From positions 1-40,773 of the forward strand of contig VGXR01000020.1 of NCBI GenBank assembly GCA_016873255.1: a stretch of 40,773 nucleotides of DNA. Reading direction: 5' to 3'. Below, piece by piece: positions 1 through 8,032 of the stretch. Source of the DNA: Planctomycetota bacterium. GTDB taxonomy: Bacteria > Planctomycetota > Phycisphaerae > Phycisphaerales > SM1A02. Numbering within the stretch: the first letter of the stretch is position 1; each line of letters begins with the position of its first letter. The notes under the pieces are model-generated. The model saw only the letters and a program-made list of their open reading frames with translations. It had not been told where the DNA came from and searched no databases. A program made the position numbers and the translations under genes.

Positions 1-228
1 GGACCATTGCAGCGCGGCGGCGCCGTACGGGTTGAGGTCCCAACCCGCGACGGCCGATCCGGCGGTGCCCGTGGCGCCCGTCTGGACGTTGATGTAGATA
101 CCGTCGGAATTGGCCGGGACGGGCAAGAACGTGGGCGTGTACTGGACGCCTGCCGTCGCCGAAGCGGCGACCGCGGTCGTGAGGGCGGCCGCGAAGTGGC
201 GCCCGAGGCGGGAAGGACGATTCATCAT
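1..228 (-). CDS. Exported protein of unknown function, N-terminal part (cut by window edge)
   Basis: The reading frame is open from the start codon to the left edge, giving 76 codons with no stop. Two adjacent ATG codons (228 and 225) could start it. A GGAG sequence lies about 9 nt upstream, so this gene has a normal ribosome-binding site. The protein begins MNRPSRLGRHFAAALTT and continues through an Ala-rich hydrophobic stretch ending ASATAG, a typical Sec signal peptide. The mature part starts VQYTPTFLPVPANSDG and is rich in Gly, Thr and Ala, which fits a secreted or cell-surface protein, but I recognise no family. It is transcribed in the same direction as the module protein upstream at 419-2761 and is separated from it by a terminator hairpin, so it probably has its own promoter. 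Confidence 0.7.
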   Translation of the reverse strand, partial: MMNRPSRLGRHFAAALTTAVAASATAGVQYTPTFLPVPANSDGIYINVQTGATGTAGSAVAGWDLNPYGAAALQWS

Positions 229-335
229 TGTTCCGATCTCCGAGTGTGATATGGGCGCGGCGACATCCGTCGCGCAGGGGTTGCTCTCAAGAGTACGGCG
301 TAACCGGGATGGTGCCAGTATCACCCTTTGAAACG

Positions 336-375
336 CAAATAAAACACGACGCCCGCAGCCGAAGTTGCGGGCGTC
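336..375 (-). terminator. Rho-independent terminator of the 419-2761 gene
   Basis: A perfect 10-bp stem (GACGCCCGCA at 348-357 pairing with TGCGGGCGTC at 366-375) encloses an 8-nt loop. Read on the minus strand it is followed by GTGTTTTATTT. It lies 44 nt past the stop codon of the modular secreted protein, and its orientation fits termination of that gene. Confidence 0.85.
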
Positions 376-418
376 GGAAGTTCTCGGTCATTCCCGGGCG
401 GGGGCCCGGCAGCCGCAC

Positions 419-2761
419 TCAGGCGCACGGCCCCCAGGCGCCCAGCATCAGGCCCAGGTCGAACCCGTTGACGGTGCCGTCGTCGTTGACGTCACCGGTG
501 CCGCTGAAGCCCCAGTTGCCCAGCAGCAGGCCCACATCGAAGCCGTTGACCACGCCGTCGGCGTTCACGTCCGCCGGGCATGCGGGGCCCTGCGGGGCCA
601 CGATCTCGATGTTGAAGGGACCCGTGGCCAGCACACTGAAGCCGCCCACCGCGAAGTAGTACGTGGTGCCCGCGTTGAGCGTCCACTCGACCTTCGAGGT
701 GAAGGGCGCCGTGCCGCCCGTGCAGCCGTCGTCGTCGCACACCTCGTTGGTGGAGGCATCGCCGCAGGCCGTCAGGATGGAGATGCGCGCATCGACCGTG
801 GTGCCGGTGTCGCTGCAGTTGCCGATGACGTACACGCCGGTCACCGTGGGGGTAAAGCGGATGTACTTGGCGTCCGTGATGGTGGGATCGCCGATCGGGA
901 AGGTGCAGTAGCCGGTCAGGTCGAGGTTGGGGTACGCCGGGTCAGGGATGACCTGATTGATGCCCACCACGCCGTTGATGATGTTGGCGGGGTCGCACGG
1001 GTTCGGGGGGGGAGCCGACGGGGTGATGGTGACCGCCACGCCTTCCGGCGGCGCGGTGCTCGCGGGATCCCACAGGCCCACCGCGAGGAACACCGGCACG
1101 CCGGCGGTTGCCTCGAAGTTGAGCGACGAGTTGAAGGGCGCCCCGCCCGTGCAGCCGTCGTCGTCGCACGCAAAGACGGTGCTGCTGTCGCCGCACGTGG
1201 TCATGGCCGCCATGACGGTGTCCACGTTCACGTCGCAGTTGCTCAGCGTGTAGAAGCCCGAGGTGGGGGGCACGAAGCGGAGGTATCCCGGCGCGCTGGC
1301 CGGGTTGCCGTTGAAGGCGCACGTCACGGCCAGCGGGGCCGCGGCGGGGTCAAGGCCCACCACGTTGGCGCCCACCACGGCGTTCACCGGGTTGTCGCAG
1401 GTGTTGGGGCTGATCGGCGCGCCAATGGTCACCGTGAGGCCGTCCGCGGGCGCGGCAGCCGTGGTCGACCACAGGCCCACGGCGATGAAGATCACGTCGC
1501 CTTGGTTGGCCGAGAAGTTGAGGAGCGACGTGAACGGCGGGTTGCCGCCGGTGCAGCCGTCGTCATCGCAGGCGATGACGGTAGCGGAGTCGCCGCACAC
1601 CGTCATGGCTGCCATGACGGTGTCGGTGGCGCCGTTGCAGAAGCTGCAGAAGAAGTTGCCGGTGCTCGGGGCCACGAAGCGGATGTAACCGGGCTTGCTG
1701 ATGGGGTTCCCGCCGAAGGCGCAGTCCACCGGGAGCGGGGCGCCCGCGGCGTCGAGGCCCACCGTGTTCTCGCCGACGACGCCAGCGAGCGGGTTGCTGC
1801 AGGTGTTCGGCGTGATCGGACCCTGCGACGTGGCGATGACCAGGTCGCCGCTCGGGAGATCCGCAGCGGCGAAACCACCGACCACCACGAAGTAGGTGGT
1901 GCCGGCGGTCAGCTGGCTCGTGAGCGGGGCGCCGGCGTTCGAGAGGTTGAGGCCGCTCGAATAGTTGCCGGCGCAGCCTGAGCTGCAGGCGCAGTTGTCA
2001 TCGTTGTAGGCCAAGGACGACATCGCGGTGCCAGCGGGCGGGCAGGCCGCGCCGATGGCGAGCTTGGTGTCGCCCACCGAGCCGCAGGTGCTCAGGGTGT
2101 AGAAGCCCGTGGTCGTGGGCGTGAACTTGAACACCTTGGCGTTGTTGATGATCGTCGTCGCGGTGCCCGCGGTGTTCGAGGTCACGGTCTGCGCGAGCGT
2201 CGAGCTCGAGCAGTCGAAGGCGGTGGTGCCGACCGCGGCCGACGGGGCGTCGGTGAAGTCGGGCAGGCACGGCGGCGGGGCGCCGAAGGTGATGGTCAGC
2301 GTGCCGGCATCGATCGCGGCATCCTGGGTGGCGCCGCCGCCGTCATCGAAGGACTCGTAGGCGAAGACCTTGAGCTGCGTGGCACCCGCCGGGATGGGGA
2401 AGGGGCCGCCCGCGGCGATGGTGCCGGGGCCCGCCTCCGTGAACGGACCGGCCGCCGCGGGGGCGCCAGTCACGCGCAGGGTGTAGGAGCTGCCGGTGGC
2501 GCCGACCACCTCGACACGCATGCGAAGCTCGCTGTTCCAGCTGCCTCCGAGCGAGGTGTACGAGATGTTGGCGTAGACCATGGCCTGGAGGCCCGTGGCG
2601 CCCGAGGGGATGTCGACCGTCGTGGACGAGTTGGACGGGTCGGCAATGCCGCCCCAGGTCTGCCAGCCGGCCATGTCCACCGACACCTGTGCGCTGGCAG
2701 CGGTGGCAAGGCACAGGGCCGCAGCTGCGGCCGTGGTCATGCGCGTGAGAGAGATCTTCAT
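419..2761 (-). CDS. Large secreted modular protein with C-terminal dockerin-like calcium loops
   Basis: This 780-residue protein starts at the ATG at 2761, which has GGAG about 12 nt upstream and is followed directly by a signal peptide (MKISLTRMTT, then an Ala-rich core ending ASAQ). An earlier in-frame ATG at 2848 would add 29 residues before the signal and is unlikely. A roughly 140-residue N-terminal domain is followed by four related modules of about 130-140 residues. Each has a GYIRFVAPSTG-like strand and paired cysteines, and three share an acidic CDDDGCTGG motif; the layout resembles bacterial pre-peptidase C-terminal type beta-sandwiches. The last 55 residues carry two EF-hand-like loops (DVNADGVVNGFDVGLLLG and DVNDDGTVNGFDLGLMLG), a tail seen on many planctomycete secreted proteins. 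The modules also repeat at DNA level: a CCGTGCAGCCGTCGTC-like block recurs near 717, 1149 and 1551. It is probably an extracellular structural or adhesive protein; no catalytic motif is visible. Confidence 0.82.
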   Translation of the reverse strand: MKISLTRMTTAAAAALCLATAASAQVSVDMAGWQTWGGIADPSNSSTTVDIPSGATGLQAMVYANISYTSLGGSWNSELRMRVEVVGATGSSYTLRVTGAPAAAGPFTEAGPGTIAAGGPFPIPAGATQLKVFAYESFDDGGGATQDAAIDAGTLTITFGAPPPCLPDFTDAPSAAVGTTAFDCSSSTLAQTVTSNTAGTATTIINNAKVFKFTPTTTGFYTLSTCGSVGDTKLAIGAACPPAGTAMSSLAYNDDNCACSSGCAGNYSSGLNLSNAGAPLTSQLTAGTTYFVVVGGFAAADLPSGDLVIATSQGPITPNTCSNPLAGVVGENTVGLDAAGAPLPVDCAFGGNPISKPGYIRFVAPSTGNFFCSFCNGATDTVMAAMTVCGDSATVIACDDDGCTGGNPPFTSLLNFSANQGDVIFIAVGLWSTTAAAPADGLTVTIGAPISPNTCDNPVNAVVGANVVGLDPAAAPLAVTCAFNGNPASAPGYLRFVPPTSGFYTLSNCDVNVDTVMAAMTTCGDSSTVFACDDDGCTGGAPFNSSLNFEATAGVPVFLAVGLWDPASTAPPEGVAVTITPSAPPPNPCDPANIINGVVGINQVIPDPAYPNLDLTGYCTFPIGDPTITDAKYIRFTPTVTGVYVIGNCSDTGTTVDARISILTACGDASTNEVCDDDGCTGGTAPFTSKVEWTLNAGTTYYFAVGGFSVLATGPFNIEIVAPQGPACPADVNADGVVNGFDVGLLLGNWGFSGTGDVNDDGTVNGFDLGLMLGAWGPCA

Positions 2762-3065
2762 GACGGACGTTCTCCGAGTCTGAAAAGAGCGGATCGCAGG
2801 TTTCGGCGGGGCGATCGATCGCGTCGCCCAGTCGCTCCACACGGACAAGGGACGCCTTGGCGCAAAAAGCGATCGCCAAAGCCTCCGGGTGGTAGACGGA
2901 AAGTAGCCCGGCCTCAGGATGGTTCAAGTTTTGGTTATCTCGAAATGTCTTGAATCCGCCGCGCCGCGCGAGGCGCGGATCGGGGTTTCTCGCGTGGGGG
3001 GGAAGTGCGGGGCGCGGCGGTTTGCGGTAACATTGGCCTTCCTGGCCCCCGCGAGGGGGTGTTGG
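2762..3065. other. Intergenic stretch between the modular protein gene and tRNA-Pro
   Basis: No convincing gene is present. The left part is the promoter and leader of the 419-2761 gene. The right part holds a possible tRNA-Pro -10 box, TAACAT at 3028-3033, without a good -35. It also has two small GC-rich hairpins, CCGCGCC...GGCGCGG near 2960-2985 and CCCCCGCGAGGGGG near 3046-3059. Confidence 0.5.
2900..2927 (-). promoter_or_regulatory. Sigma70-type promoter of the modular secreted protein
   Basis: On the minus strand TTGAAC (2922-2927) and TACTTT (2900-2905) are 16 nt apart. The predicted start near 2893 gives a leader of about 130 nt. The leader contains a TTGGCG/CGCCAA hairpin (2857-2862 with 2874-2879) around an A/T-rich loop. 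This contrasts with the leaderless-looking promoters elsewhere in the window. Confidence 0.6.
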
Positions 3066-3140
3066 CGGGGTGTAGCTCAGCTTGGCTAGAGCGCTTGCTT
3101 CGGGAGCAAGAGGCCGCAGGTTCGAATCCTGTCACCCCGA
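3066..3140 (+). tRNA. tRNA-Pro (anticodon CGG)
   Basis: A complete 75-nt cloverleaf is visible. The acceptor arms CGGGGTG (3066-3072) and CACCCCG (3133-3139) pair, with discriminator A at 3140. The anticodon stem CTTGC/GCAAG carries the loop TTCGGGA, giving anticodon CGG, and the T arm contains GGTTCGAATCC. The 3' CCA is not encoded. The anticodon reads CCG, which should be a common proline codon in this GC-rich genome. Confidence 0.95.
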
Positions 3141-3149
3141 CTCCTCACT

Positions 3150-3183
3150 CGAGAACCGAAGGCCCAGGGCCTTCGGTTTCTCG
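3150..3183 (+). terminator. Hairpin after tRNA-Pro, possibly bidirectional terminator
   Basis: CGAGAACCGAAGGCCC (3150-3165) pairs with GGGCCTTCGGTTTCTCG (3167-3183) apart from one bulged T. It starts 9 nt after the tRNA and lies just past the stop of the convergent sulfotransferase gene, so it could end transcription from both sides. The T tract is interrupted (TTTCTCGTT). Confidence 0.65.
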
Positions 3184-3227
3184 TTCCGGGGCCGGTGTGT
3201 GCGTCCCGGCTGCGCCGGTCCGCGGCG

Positions 3228-3797
3228 TCAGGCGCGGTTGCGGTGCAGGGAGGGGTCCACGGAGGCCAGCATTGCCTGTTCGTTGAGGGTGCCGCCGAGG
3301 AAGGCGTTTAGCTGGGGCACCCAGGTGCCCGGGGCGGCGACGAGGTCGGCATATGGCACGTCGAGCCGCCGGAAGTTCGGGCGCGCGGCGAGCCACGCGT
3401 CCACGGACTTGAGCTGCTGCTCGTACACGGCCATCAGCCGCTCGGGGGGCAGGCCGCCGCCGGCCCGGCCGGAGCGGGACAGCATGGTCGACTGGCTCTT
3501 CACCACCTCGCGCAGGTCACGGCGCATGAACACCACCCGGTAGGGCCGGTCGTCGGGGAGTTCAGCAAGCAGGAGGTGGATGACCTTGACCACCTTCCCG
3601 GCCGCCTCGTCAAGCCACGCCTTGTCGTTCCGGAGCTGCTTGACCCGCTCGAACTCGAAGTAGCCGCGCGGATTGTCGTCGTCGCTCGTGCGTTGGCCAT
3701 CGGTGACCGCCGGCAGCCCGCCCGCGTGGATCATCTGCATGGCCAGGCTTGTGCCGGAGCGGGGCAGGCCGGAGACGACGGTCACGGGTTCGGGCAT
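3228..3797 (-). CDS. Sulfotransferase family protein
   Basis: This 189-residue protein starts MPEPVTVVSGLPRSGTS. The LPRSGTS loop near residues 11-17 is the 5'-phosphosulfate-binding P-loop-like motif of PAPS-dependent sulfotransferases. A second motif around VVFMRRDLREVVKSQ matches the 3'-phosphate-binding region with its Arg and Ser. Such enzymes move sulfate from PAPS to a hydroxyl or amine acceptor; the acceptor cannot be inferred. Upstream in-frame ATGs exist but precede low-complexity Pro/Arg sequence, and 3797 puts the start right at the conserved strand. No Shine-Dalgarno is visible; a TACATT -10-like box lies 10 nt upstream. At 189 residues it is shorter than typical family members (250-300), so it may be a compact form. 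It is divergent from the cyclophilin gene across 38 bp. Confidence 0.8.
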   Translation of the reverse strand: MPEPVTVVSGLPRSGTSLAMQMIHAGGLPAVTDGQRTSDDDNPRGYFEFERVKQLRNDKAWLDEAAGKVVKVIHLLLAELPDDRPYRVVFMRRDLREVVKSQSTMLSRSGRAGGGLPPERLMAVYEQQLKSVDAWLAARPNFRRLDVPYADLVAAPGTWVPQLNAFLGGTLNEQAMLASVDPSLHRNRA

Positions 3798-3807
3798 CGG
3801 TGGCGGG

Positions 3808-3829
3808 AATGTACGGCAGGGGACATACT
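3808..3829. promoter_or_regulatory. Paired divergent -10 boxes for sulfotransferase and cyclophilin
   Basis: On the minus strand TACATT (3808-3813) lies 10 nt before the sulfotransferase ATG. On the plus strand CATACT (3824-3829) lies 6 nt before the cyclophilin ATG. Only 10 bp separate the boxes, so each -35 region falls inside or beyond the other promoter. Confidence 0.45.
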
Positions 3830-3835
3830 GCGGGC

Positions 3836-4861
3836 ATGCCTGCCGCACTCGTTCCCGCGATGATGGCGCTCGCACTCCAGGCCGAGCCCGTGCCGGGGCG
3901 GCCGTTCGCGCGGGCGGATGGTCCCATCGAGGTGCGCGTGACGACGTCGTGCGAGCTGGTGGCGATGGATGCCGCCGGCCGCCAACTCGCTCGCGCGGCG
4001 GCGGCGGCGGGCGAGCAGGACCTGGCACGCCTGGTGCCCGGGCTTCGCGACATTCCGTGCGCCGTGCGCGTGCAGGCCGTCGTCGCAGGCCAGCCCACGG
4101 GCGCTCCGCTCGTGGTCACGCCCCTCGAGGTGCGACCGACGATCCGCACGATGAACGACCTGCGCCCCGACGGCACCACCCGCTTCACCCGCATCATCGG
4201 ATGGGGCGACCGGCTGCTCGACCCTTCCAATCCTGCGCACGTCAGGGCATCGAAGGCCTGGGAGAAGGCCGATCCGTCGCCGCGCTCGGGCTTCCGCGTC
4301 GACGTGGACATGGACGTGGTGTTCGAGACCACCGCGGGCCGCATCCGCTTCGCGATGCGCCCGGACATGGCGCCCTCCACCGCACGGAACTTCGTGCAGC
4401 TTGCGGCAAGCGGCTTCTACGACGGCACCATCGTCCACCGCGTGGTGCCGAAGGGGCGCGGCGGCAAGCCCTTCGTGATCCAGGGCGGCGACCCGACGGG
4501 CACCGGCGACGGCGGCCCCGGCTACGACATCGCCCTCGAGCCATCCGCGCTGCCGCACGACTTCGGCGTGCTCTCGATGGCACGCAACGACTGGCCCGAC
4601 AGTGCCGGCAGCCAGTGGTTCGTGGCCCTGACGCGCGAGGAGACCGCGCGGCTCGACGGCCAGTACTGCGCGTTCGGCGAGGCCGTCGAGGGCGCCGACG
4701 CAATCCTGGCAATCGAGCGGGGCGAGATCGCCGACGAGGCGACCGGTCGCCCGCGTGCGCCCGTGACGGTCACGCGCGCGTTCGTGCAGCCTGCCGCGCC
4801 ATGGGTACCGGGCCGCGGCCGGGCCGAGGCACGCGTCGTGCGGCCGGGGACGCCGCGGTGA
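3836..4861 (+). CDS. Cyclophilin-type peptidyl-prolyl isomerase with N-terminal extension
   Basis: The 341-residue protein has a cyclophilin domain in its second half. VFETTAGRIRFAMRPDMAPS opens the fold, and TARNFVQLAASGFYDGTIVHRV carries the HR pair of the active site. FVIQGGDPTGTGDGGPGY and SMARN...GSQWFVAL are the other hallmark strands. The insert PKGRGGKP lies between the HR and QGGD motifs. The first ~140 residues do not match the fold; the extreme N-terminus (MPAALVPAMMALALQAEP) is a weak signal-like hydrophobic segment, so export is possible but unproven. I chose ATG 3836 because it follows a -10-like box by 6 nt; ATG 3809 and an upstream start at 3749 are alternatives. The stop overlaps the next gene's GTG (GTGA), implying coupled translation with the MFS gene. 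Confidence 0.85.
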   Translation: MPAALVPAMMALALQAEPVPGRPFARADGPIEVRVTTSCELVAMDAAGRQLARAAAAAGEQDLARLVPGLRDIPCAVRVQAVVAGQPTGAPLVVTPLEVRPTIRTMNDLRPDGTTRFTRIIGWGDRLLDPSNPAHVRASKAWEKADPSPRSGFRVDVDMDVVFETTAGRIRFAMRPDMAPSTARNFVQLAASGFYDGTIVHRVVPKGRGGKPFVIQGGDPTGTGDGGPGYDIALEPSALPHDFGVLSMARNDWPDSAGSQWFVALTREETARLDGQYCAFGEAVEGADAILAIERGEIADEATGRPRAPVTVTRAFVQPAAPWVPGRGRAEARVVRPGTPR

Positions 4862-6120
4862 ACGGCACCCCGCCGCGCGGACTCTGGAACCGCGGGTTTC
4901 TCTCGCTGGTGGCCACGCAGTTCTTCGAGGCCGCGAGCGACAACATCATCAAGGGAACGCTGTCCTTCGCCGTGGCGCTTGGCGCGCCGTGGGAGCAGGT
5001 GTTCGGCGAGGGCGGCAACGGGTTCGTCGGGCTGGTGTTCACCGCGCCCTTCGTCCTACTGAGCGCCTTCGGCGGCAGGATCGCGGACCGTCACTCAAAG
5101 TCGCGCGTGACCGTGCTGCTCAAGGCGGTGTCGCTGGCTGTGGCGGCATTCACGGCGCTGGAGTTCGCGCGCGGGTCCGCGTGGGGCGCACTCTCGGCGC
5201 TCGCGATGTTCGCGGTCGTGAGCGCGTTCTTCGGCCCGGTCAAGTACGGGATGATCGCCGAGCTGGTCGAGCCCGGAAAGCTGGCACGAGCCAACGGCAT
5301 CATCAACATGTCGACCAACGTCGCGGTGATCGTCGGCATGCTGGTGGCCGGCCTGGTTGCGCAGCGGTGGAAGTCCGGGTTCGTCGACGGCCAGCCGTCC
5401 GGTGCGTCCGCATGGCTCCCGGGAATCGCCATGGGCATCGCTGTGACGCTCGGGTTCGTCACGTGCCTGACGCTCCCGCGGCTGGTGCCGCAGAGCCCGG
5501 GGCTGCCGGTCGACCTGAACCCCTTCTCGACGTACGTCTCCACCCTGCGTGACATGGCACGCGGGCCGCTCCTGCTGACGGCGCTGGCGTGGACGTTCTT
5601 CTACTTCGTCGCCGCCGTGGTGCTCCTCGTGCTTCCCGACTACTCGGCGTTCCTCGGCATCGACGACGACCGCACGTCGCTCCTGATGGCCGTGCTCGCG
5701 GTGGCGATCGGGCTGGGCTGCGTCGCCGCCGCGTACCTCGATGCGCCGGCGCGGCGCGCGCGGTTCGTGCTGGTCGGCGCCGCCGGGCTTGCGGCTGGCT
5801 TCGCGGCGCTGGGCGTCGCGCCCGCCGACTTCGCGGTCACCATGGCGCTGCTTGCCGCGTCCGGGTTCGTGGCCGGCTTCTACATCATCCCGCTGCAGTC
5901 CAACCTGCAGGCACTGGCGCCCGACGACGCGCGCGGCCGCGTGCTGGGAACCGCGAACGGGCTCAGCTTCGTGATGGCGGGCGTGGGCAACGGGATGTTC
6001 CTGGCGCTGCGCCGAGGCGGCATGCCGAGCAACCGCGTCTTCCTGGTGCTCGGCGGCTGCTGCGCGCTGATGGCCGTGCTTGCGTTCCGCAACGCGCGGC
6101 GCACCGCCGCGCCTGCGTGA
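4858..6120 (+). CDS. MFS transporter, LplT-like
   Basis: This 420-residue membrane protein starts at a GTG that overlaps the cyclophilin stop codon (GTGA). It has about twelve hydrophobic segments and the MFS loop GGRIADRHSKSR between helices 2 and 3. The segment FFGPVKYGMIAELVEPGKL and the following ARANGIINMSTNVAVIVG closely resemble the lysophospholipid flippase LplT and the MFS half of LplT-acyltransferase fusions. In enterobacteria LplT works with the acyltransferase Aas; no acyltransferase is encoded nearby. A lysophospholipid-flipping role is therefore a family-based suggestion. The gene converges with the ClC gene, with only 6 bp between stops. Confidence 0.8.
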   Translation: MNGTPPRGLWNRGFLSLVATQFFEAASDNIIKGTLSFAVALGAPWEQVFGEGGNGFVGLVFTAPFVLLSAFGGRIADRHSKSRVTVLLKAVSLAVAAFTALEFARGSAWGALSALAMFAVVSAFFGPVKYGMIAELVEPGKLARANGIINMSTNVAVIVGMLVAGLVAQRWKSGFVDGQPSGASAWLPGIAMGIAVTLGFVTCLTLPRLVPQSPGLPVDLNPFSTYVSTLRDMARGPLLLTALAWTFFYFVAAVVLLVLPDYSAFLGIDDDRTSLLMAVLAVAIGLGCVAAAYLDAPARRARFVLVGAAGLAAGFAALGVAPADFAVTMALLAASGFVAGFYIIPLQSNLQALAPDDARGRVLGTANGLSFVMAGVGNGMFLALRRGGMPSNRVFLVLGGCCALMAVLAFRNARRTAAPA

Positions 6121-6126
6121 GCGGAC

Positions 6127-7947
6127 TCAGGCTTCCTTGGCCAGCTCGTCCGCATACGCCTGCATCAGGCGCTCGCGGGTGAGCACGCCGAGCAGCCGGC
6201 GGCTCCCCGGCTCCACCACCGGGATGGCATCGACATCGCGCGCGGTGAGCTTGTGGAAGGCGATCTCGAGCGACTCGTCCTCGGTGGTCACGGGCACGTC
6301 CGTCCGCATCAGGTCCGCGGCCAGCGTCACGCCGAGCGCCTCGCGCGCAAGCAGCGCCGACTGCAGCTCGCGTGCGGTGATCATGCCGCGGTAGCGGCCC
6401 TCGCCGTCGATGACCACCGCGTCGCGCGCACCGTGGCGCTCGACCAATTCCACCAGCGCATCGCCCGCCGCGCCCTCGTGCAGCACCGCGCCGGGCAGGT
6501 GGCCAACCTGGCGCACGGAGAGCCGGCGCATGGCCGCGAAGTCCGCCAGCGCGCCCTGGCGCACGCCGAGCGCCACAAGCCCCGACGTGTACATGCTGAG
6601 CGGATGGATGGAGCGGCAGACGAGCGTCGAGACGACGGTGGCAAGGAGCACGGGCAGGATCACCGACTCCTGCCCGCAGAGCTCGTACACCAGCATGGCA
6701 CCGGCGAGCGGCGCGTGCGTGGTGGCCGCCACCATGCAGCCCATGCCCGCGAGCACCAGCTCCGGCGCCGGCGTCGACTGCACCCCCGCCCACCGGAGGC
6801 CCTCGGCGAGCGCGCCGCCGAGCATCGCGCCGCACACGAGGCTCGGCGCGAACAGGCCGCCCGCGGACCCGGAGCCGAGCGTGGTGCCGGTGGCGAACAC
6901 CTTCGACACGAACCACACGAGGAGCACGAGCGACGGCATGATCAGGGCCTCGCCGGTGCCCGAATGCTCGAGCAGGTCCTTGACCACCCAGTAGCCGCTC
7001 CCGAAGAACGGCGGCAGCGGCGACTCCTGGTGCGTCCACACCCACGCCGCGCCGCCCGCGCCGAGGATCGCCGCGCCGAGGATCGGCTTGGTCCACCGCG
7101 GCACCGGCAGCAGCGCGAAGGTGCGCTCGATCACCTCGAGCGAACGCATGAAGAACACCGCACCGACCGCGGCCAGCACCGCCACGAGGCCGAAGAGCGG
7201 CACCAGGCCGACGGTCATGCCCGAGAGGCGCGGGCCGATTTCGCGCGCGGCCGCGCCGAAGAGCGAGTCCACCGGCCCGAGCACGCTCTGCACGGTGGCG
7301 AACGCCAGCACGGAGGACACCACGATGGGCGCGAGCGTCCGCGCGGAGAAGTCGCGCAGCACCACCTCCATGGCGAAGAAGATCCCGGTGAGCGGCGCCG
7401 CGAACACCGCCGAGAGGCCTGCCGCCGCGCCGCAGCCGAGCAGCGTGCTCGTGGTGCCAGGGGTCGGCCGCCCCACGAGGCGCGCCGCGTTCGATCCGAC
7501 GGTGGCGCCGATGGTGACGATGGGGCCCTCGGGGCCCGCGCTGCCGCCCGACACGATGGTGAGCGTGGCCGCCAGCCACTGCCGCACGGCGAGCATCGCG
7601 GGAAGCCGGGAGTTCATCCGCTGCACCGCGTAGAGCACCTGCGTCACGCCGTGCCCGCGGGCACGCATGGGGATGAGCGCGTACACGATGACCGTGCCGA
7701 TGGCGCCCGCCACGGGTGCCAGTGCAGCGACCAGCGAGGCCGCATCGCGCCCGCCGCGCAGCGCGCCCTCGAGCGCGTGCTCCGCCCAGCGGATGGGGAG
7801 GATGAACCCCAGCGCGACGAACGCCACCGCCACGCCGATGGCGGCGCCCGCCAGGAGAATGGTCCACTCGGCATCGAGGCGCCGGAGCGCCGCCGCGCGC
7901 TGCGCGGCCGAGGTGCGGCCAGCGAGGAACGGGTTGCGTTGGTCCAT
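6127..7947 (-). CDS. ClC-family anion transporter with C-terminal CBS domains
   Basis: The 606-residue protein has a ClC core of about 420 residues followed by two CBS domains. Core motifs are GHGVT (98-102, at the GSGIP position), SGGSAGPEGP (133-142, containing the gating glutamate Glu140 of the GREGP motif) and SAGGLFAPSL (the GxFxP motif). The CBS part begins around VGHLPGAVLHEG and ends LGVLTRERLMQAYADEL. ClC proteins conduct chloride or exchange it for protons; retention of the gating glutamate is compatible with exchange. The anion-site motifs differ from the consensus (GHGVT not GHGVP; PEGP not REGP). ATG 7947 was chosen because the membrane domain begins shortly after it; ATG 7995 is possible. 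A TATCCT -10-like box lies at 7976-7981. Confidence 0.88.
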   Translation of the reverse strand: MDQRNPFLAGRTSAAQRAAALRRLDAEWTILLAGAAIGVAVAFVALGFILPIRWAEHALEGALRGGRDAASLVAALAPVAGAIGTVIVYALIPMRARGHGVTQVLYAVQRMNSRLPAMLAVRQWLAATLTIVSGGSAGPEGPIVTIGATVGSNAARLVGRPTPGTTSTLLGCGAAAGLSAVFAAPLTGIFFAMEVVLRDFSARTLAPIVVSSVLAFATVQSVLGPVDSLFGAAAREIGPRLSGMTVGLVPLFGLVAVLAAVGAVFFMRSLEVIERTFALLPVPRWTKPILGAAILGAGGAAWVWTHQESPLPPFFGSGYWVVKDLLEHSGTGEALIMPSLVLLVWFVSKVFATGTTLGSGSAGGLFAPSLVCGAMLGGALAEGLRWAGVQSTPAPELVLAGMGCMVAATTHAPLAGAMLVYELCGQESVILPVLLATVVSTLVCRSIHPLSMYTSGLVALGVRQGALADFAAMRRLSVRQVGHLPGAVLHEGAAGDALVELVERHGARDAVVIDGEGRYRGMITARELQSALLAREALGVTLAADLMRTDVPVTTEDESLEIAFHKLTARDVDAIPVVEPGSRRLLGVLTRERLMQAYADELAKEA

Positions 7948-7975
7948 GTGCGGGCGGCGCCTGCCGCGTTCGGCA

Positions 7976-8021
7976 AGGATATTCCGCCGCGGCATCCCTT
8001 GACCTGCGGCCGTGCTAGCCT
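7976..8021. promoter_or_regulatory. Divergent -10 boxes for ClC and MFS genes
   Basis: TATCCT on the minus strand (7976-7981) lies 28 nt before the ClC ATG. TAGCCT on the plus strand (8016-8021) lies 11 nt before the MFS GTG at 8033. No Shine-Dalgarno sequence precedes the MFS start. Confidence 0.4.
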
Positions 8022-8032
8022 CGCCGATCCCC

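Noticed and set aside
365-1981. A 538-codon plus-strand open frame antisense to the modular secreted protein
   Set aside because: It is His/Arg/Gly-rich low-complexity sequence produced by GC-rich codon shadows; the minus strand has a signal peptide, modules and a family-typical end.
3005-3286. Plus-strand frames through tRNA-Pro
   Set aside because: They translate the tRNA itself and have no start context or homology.
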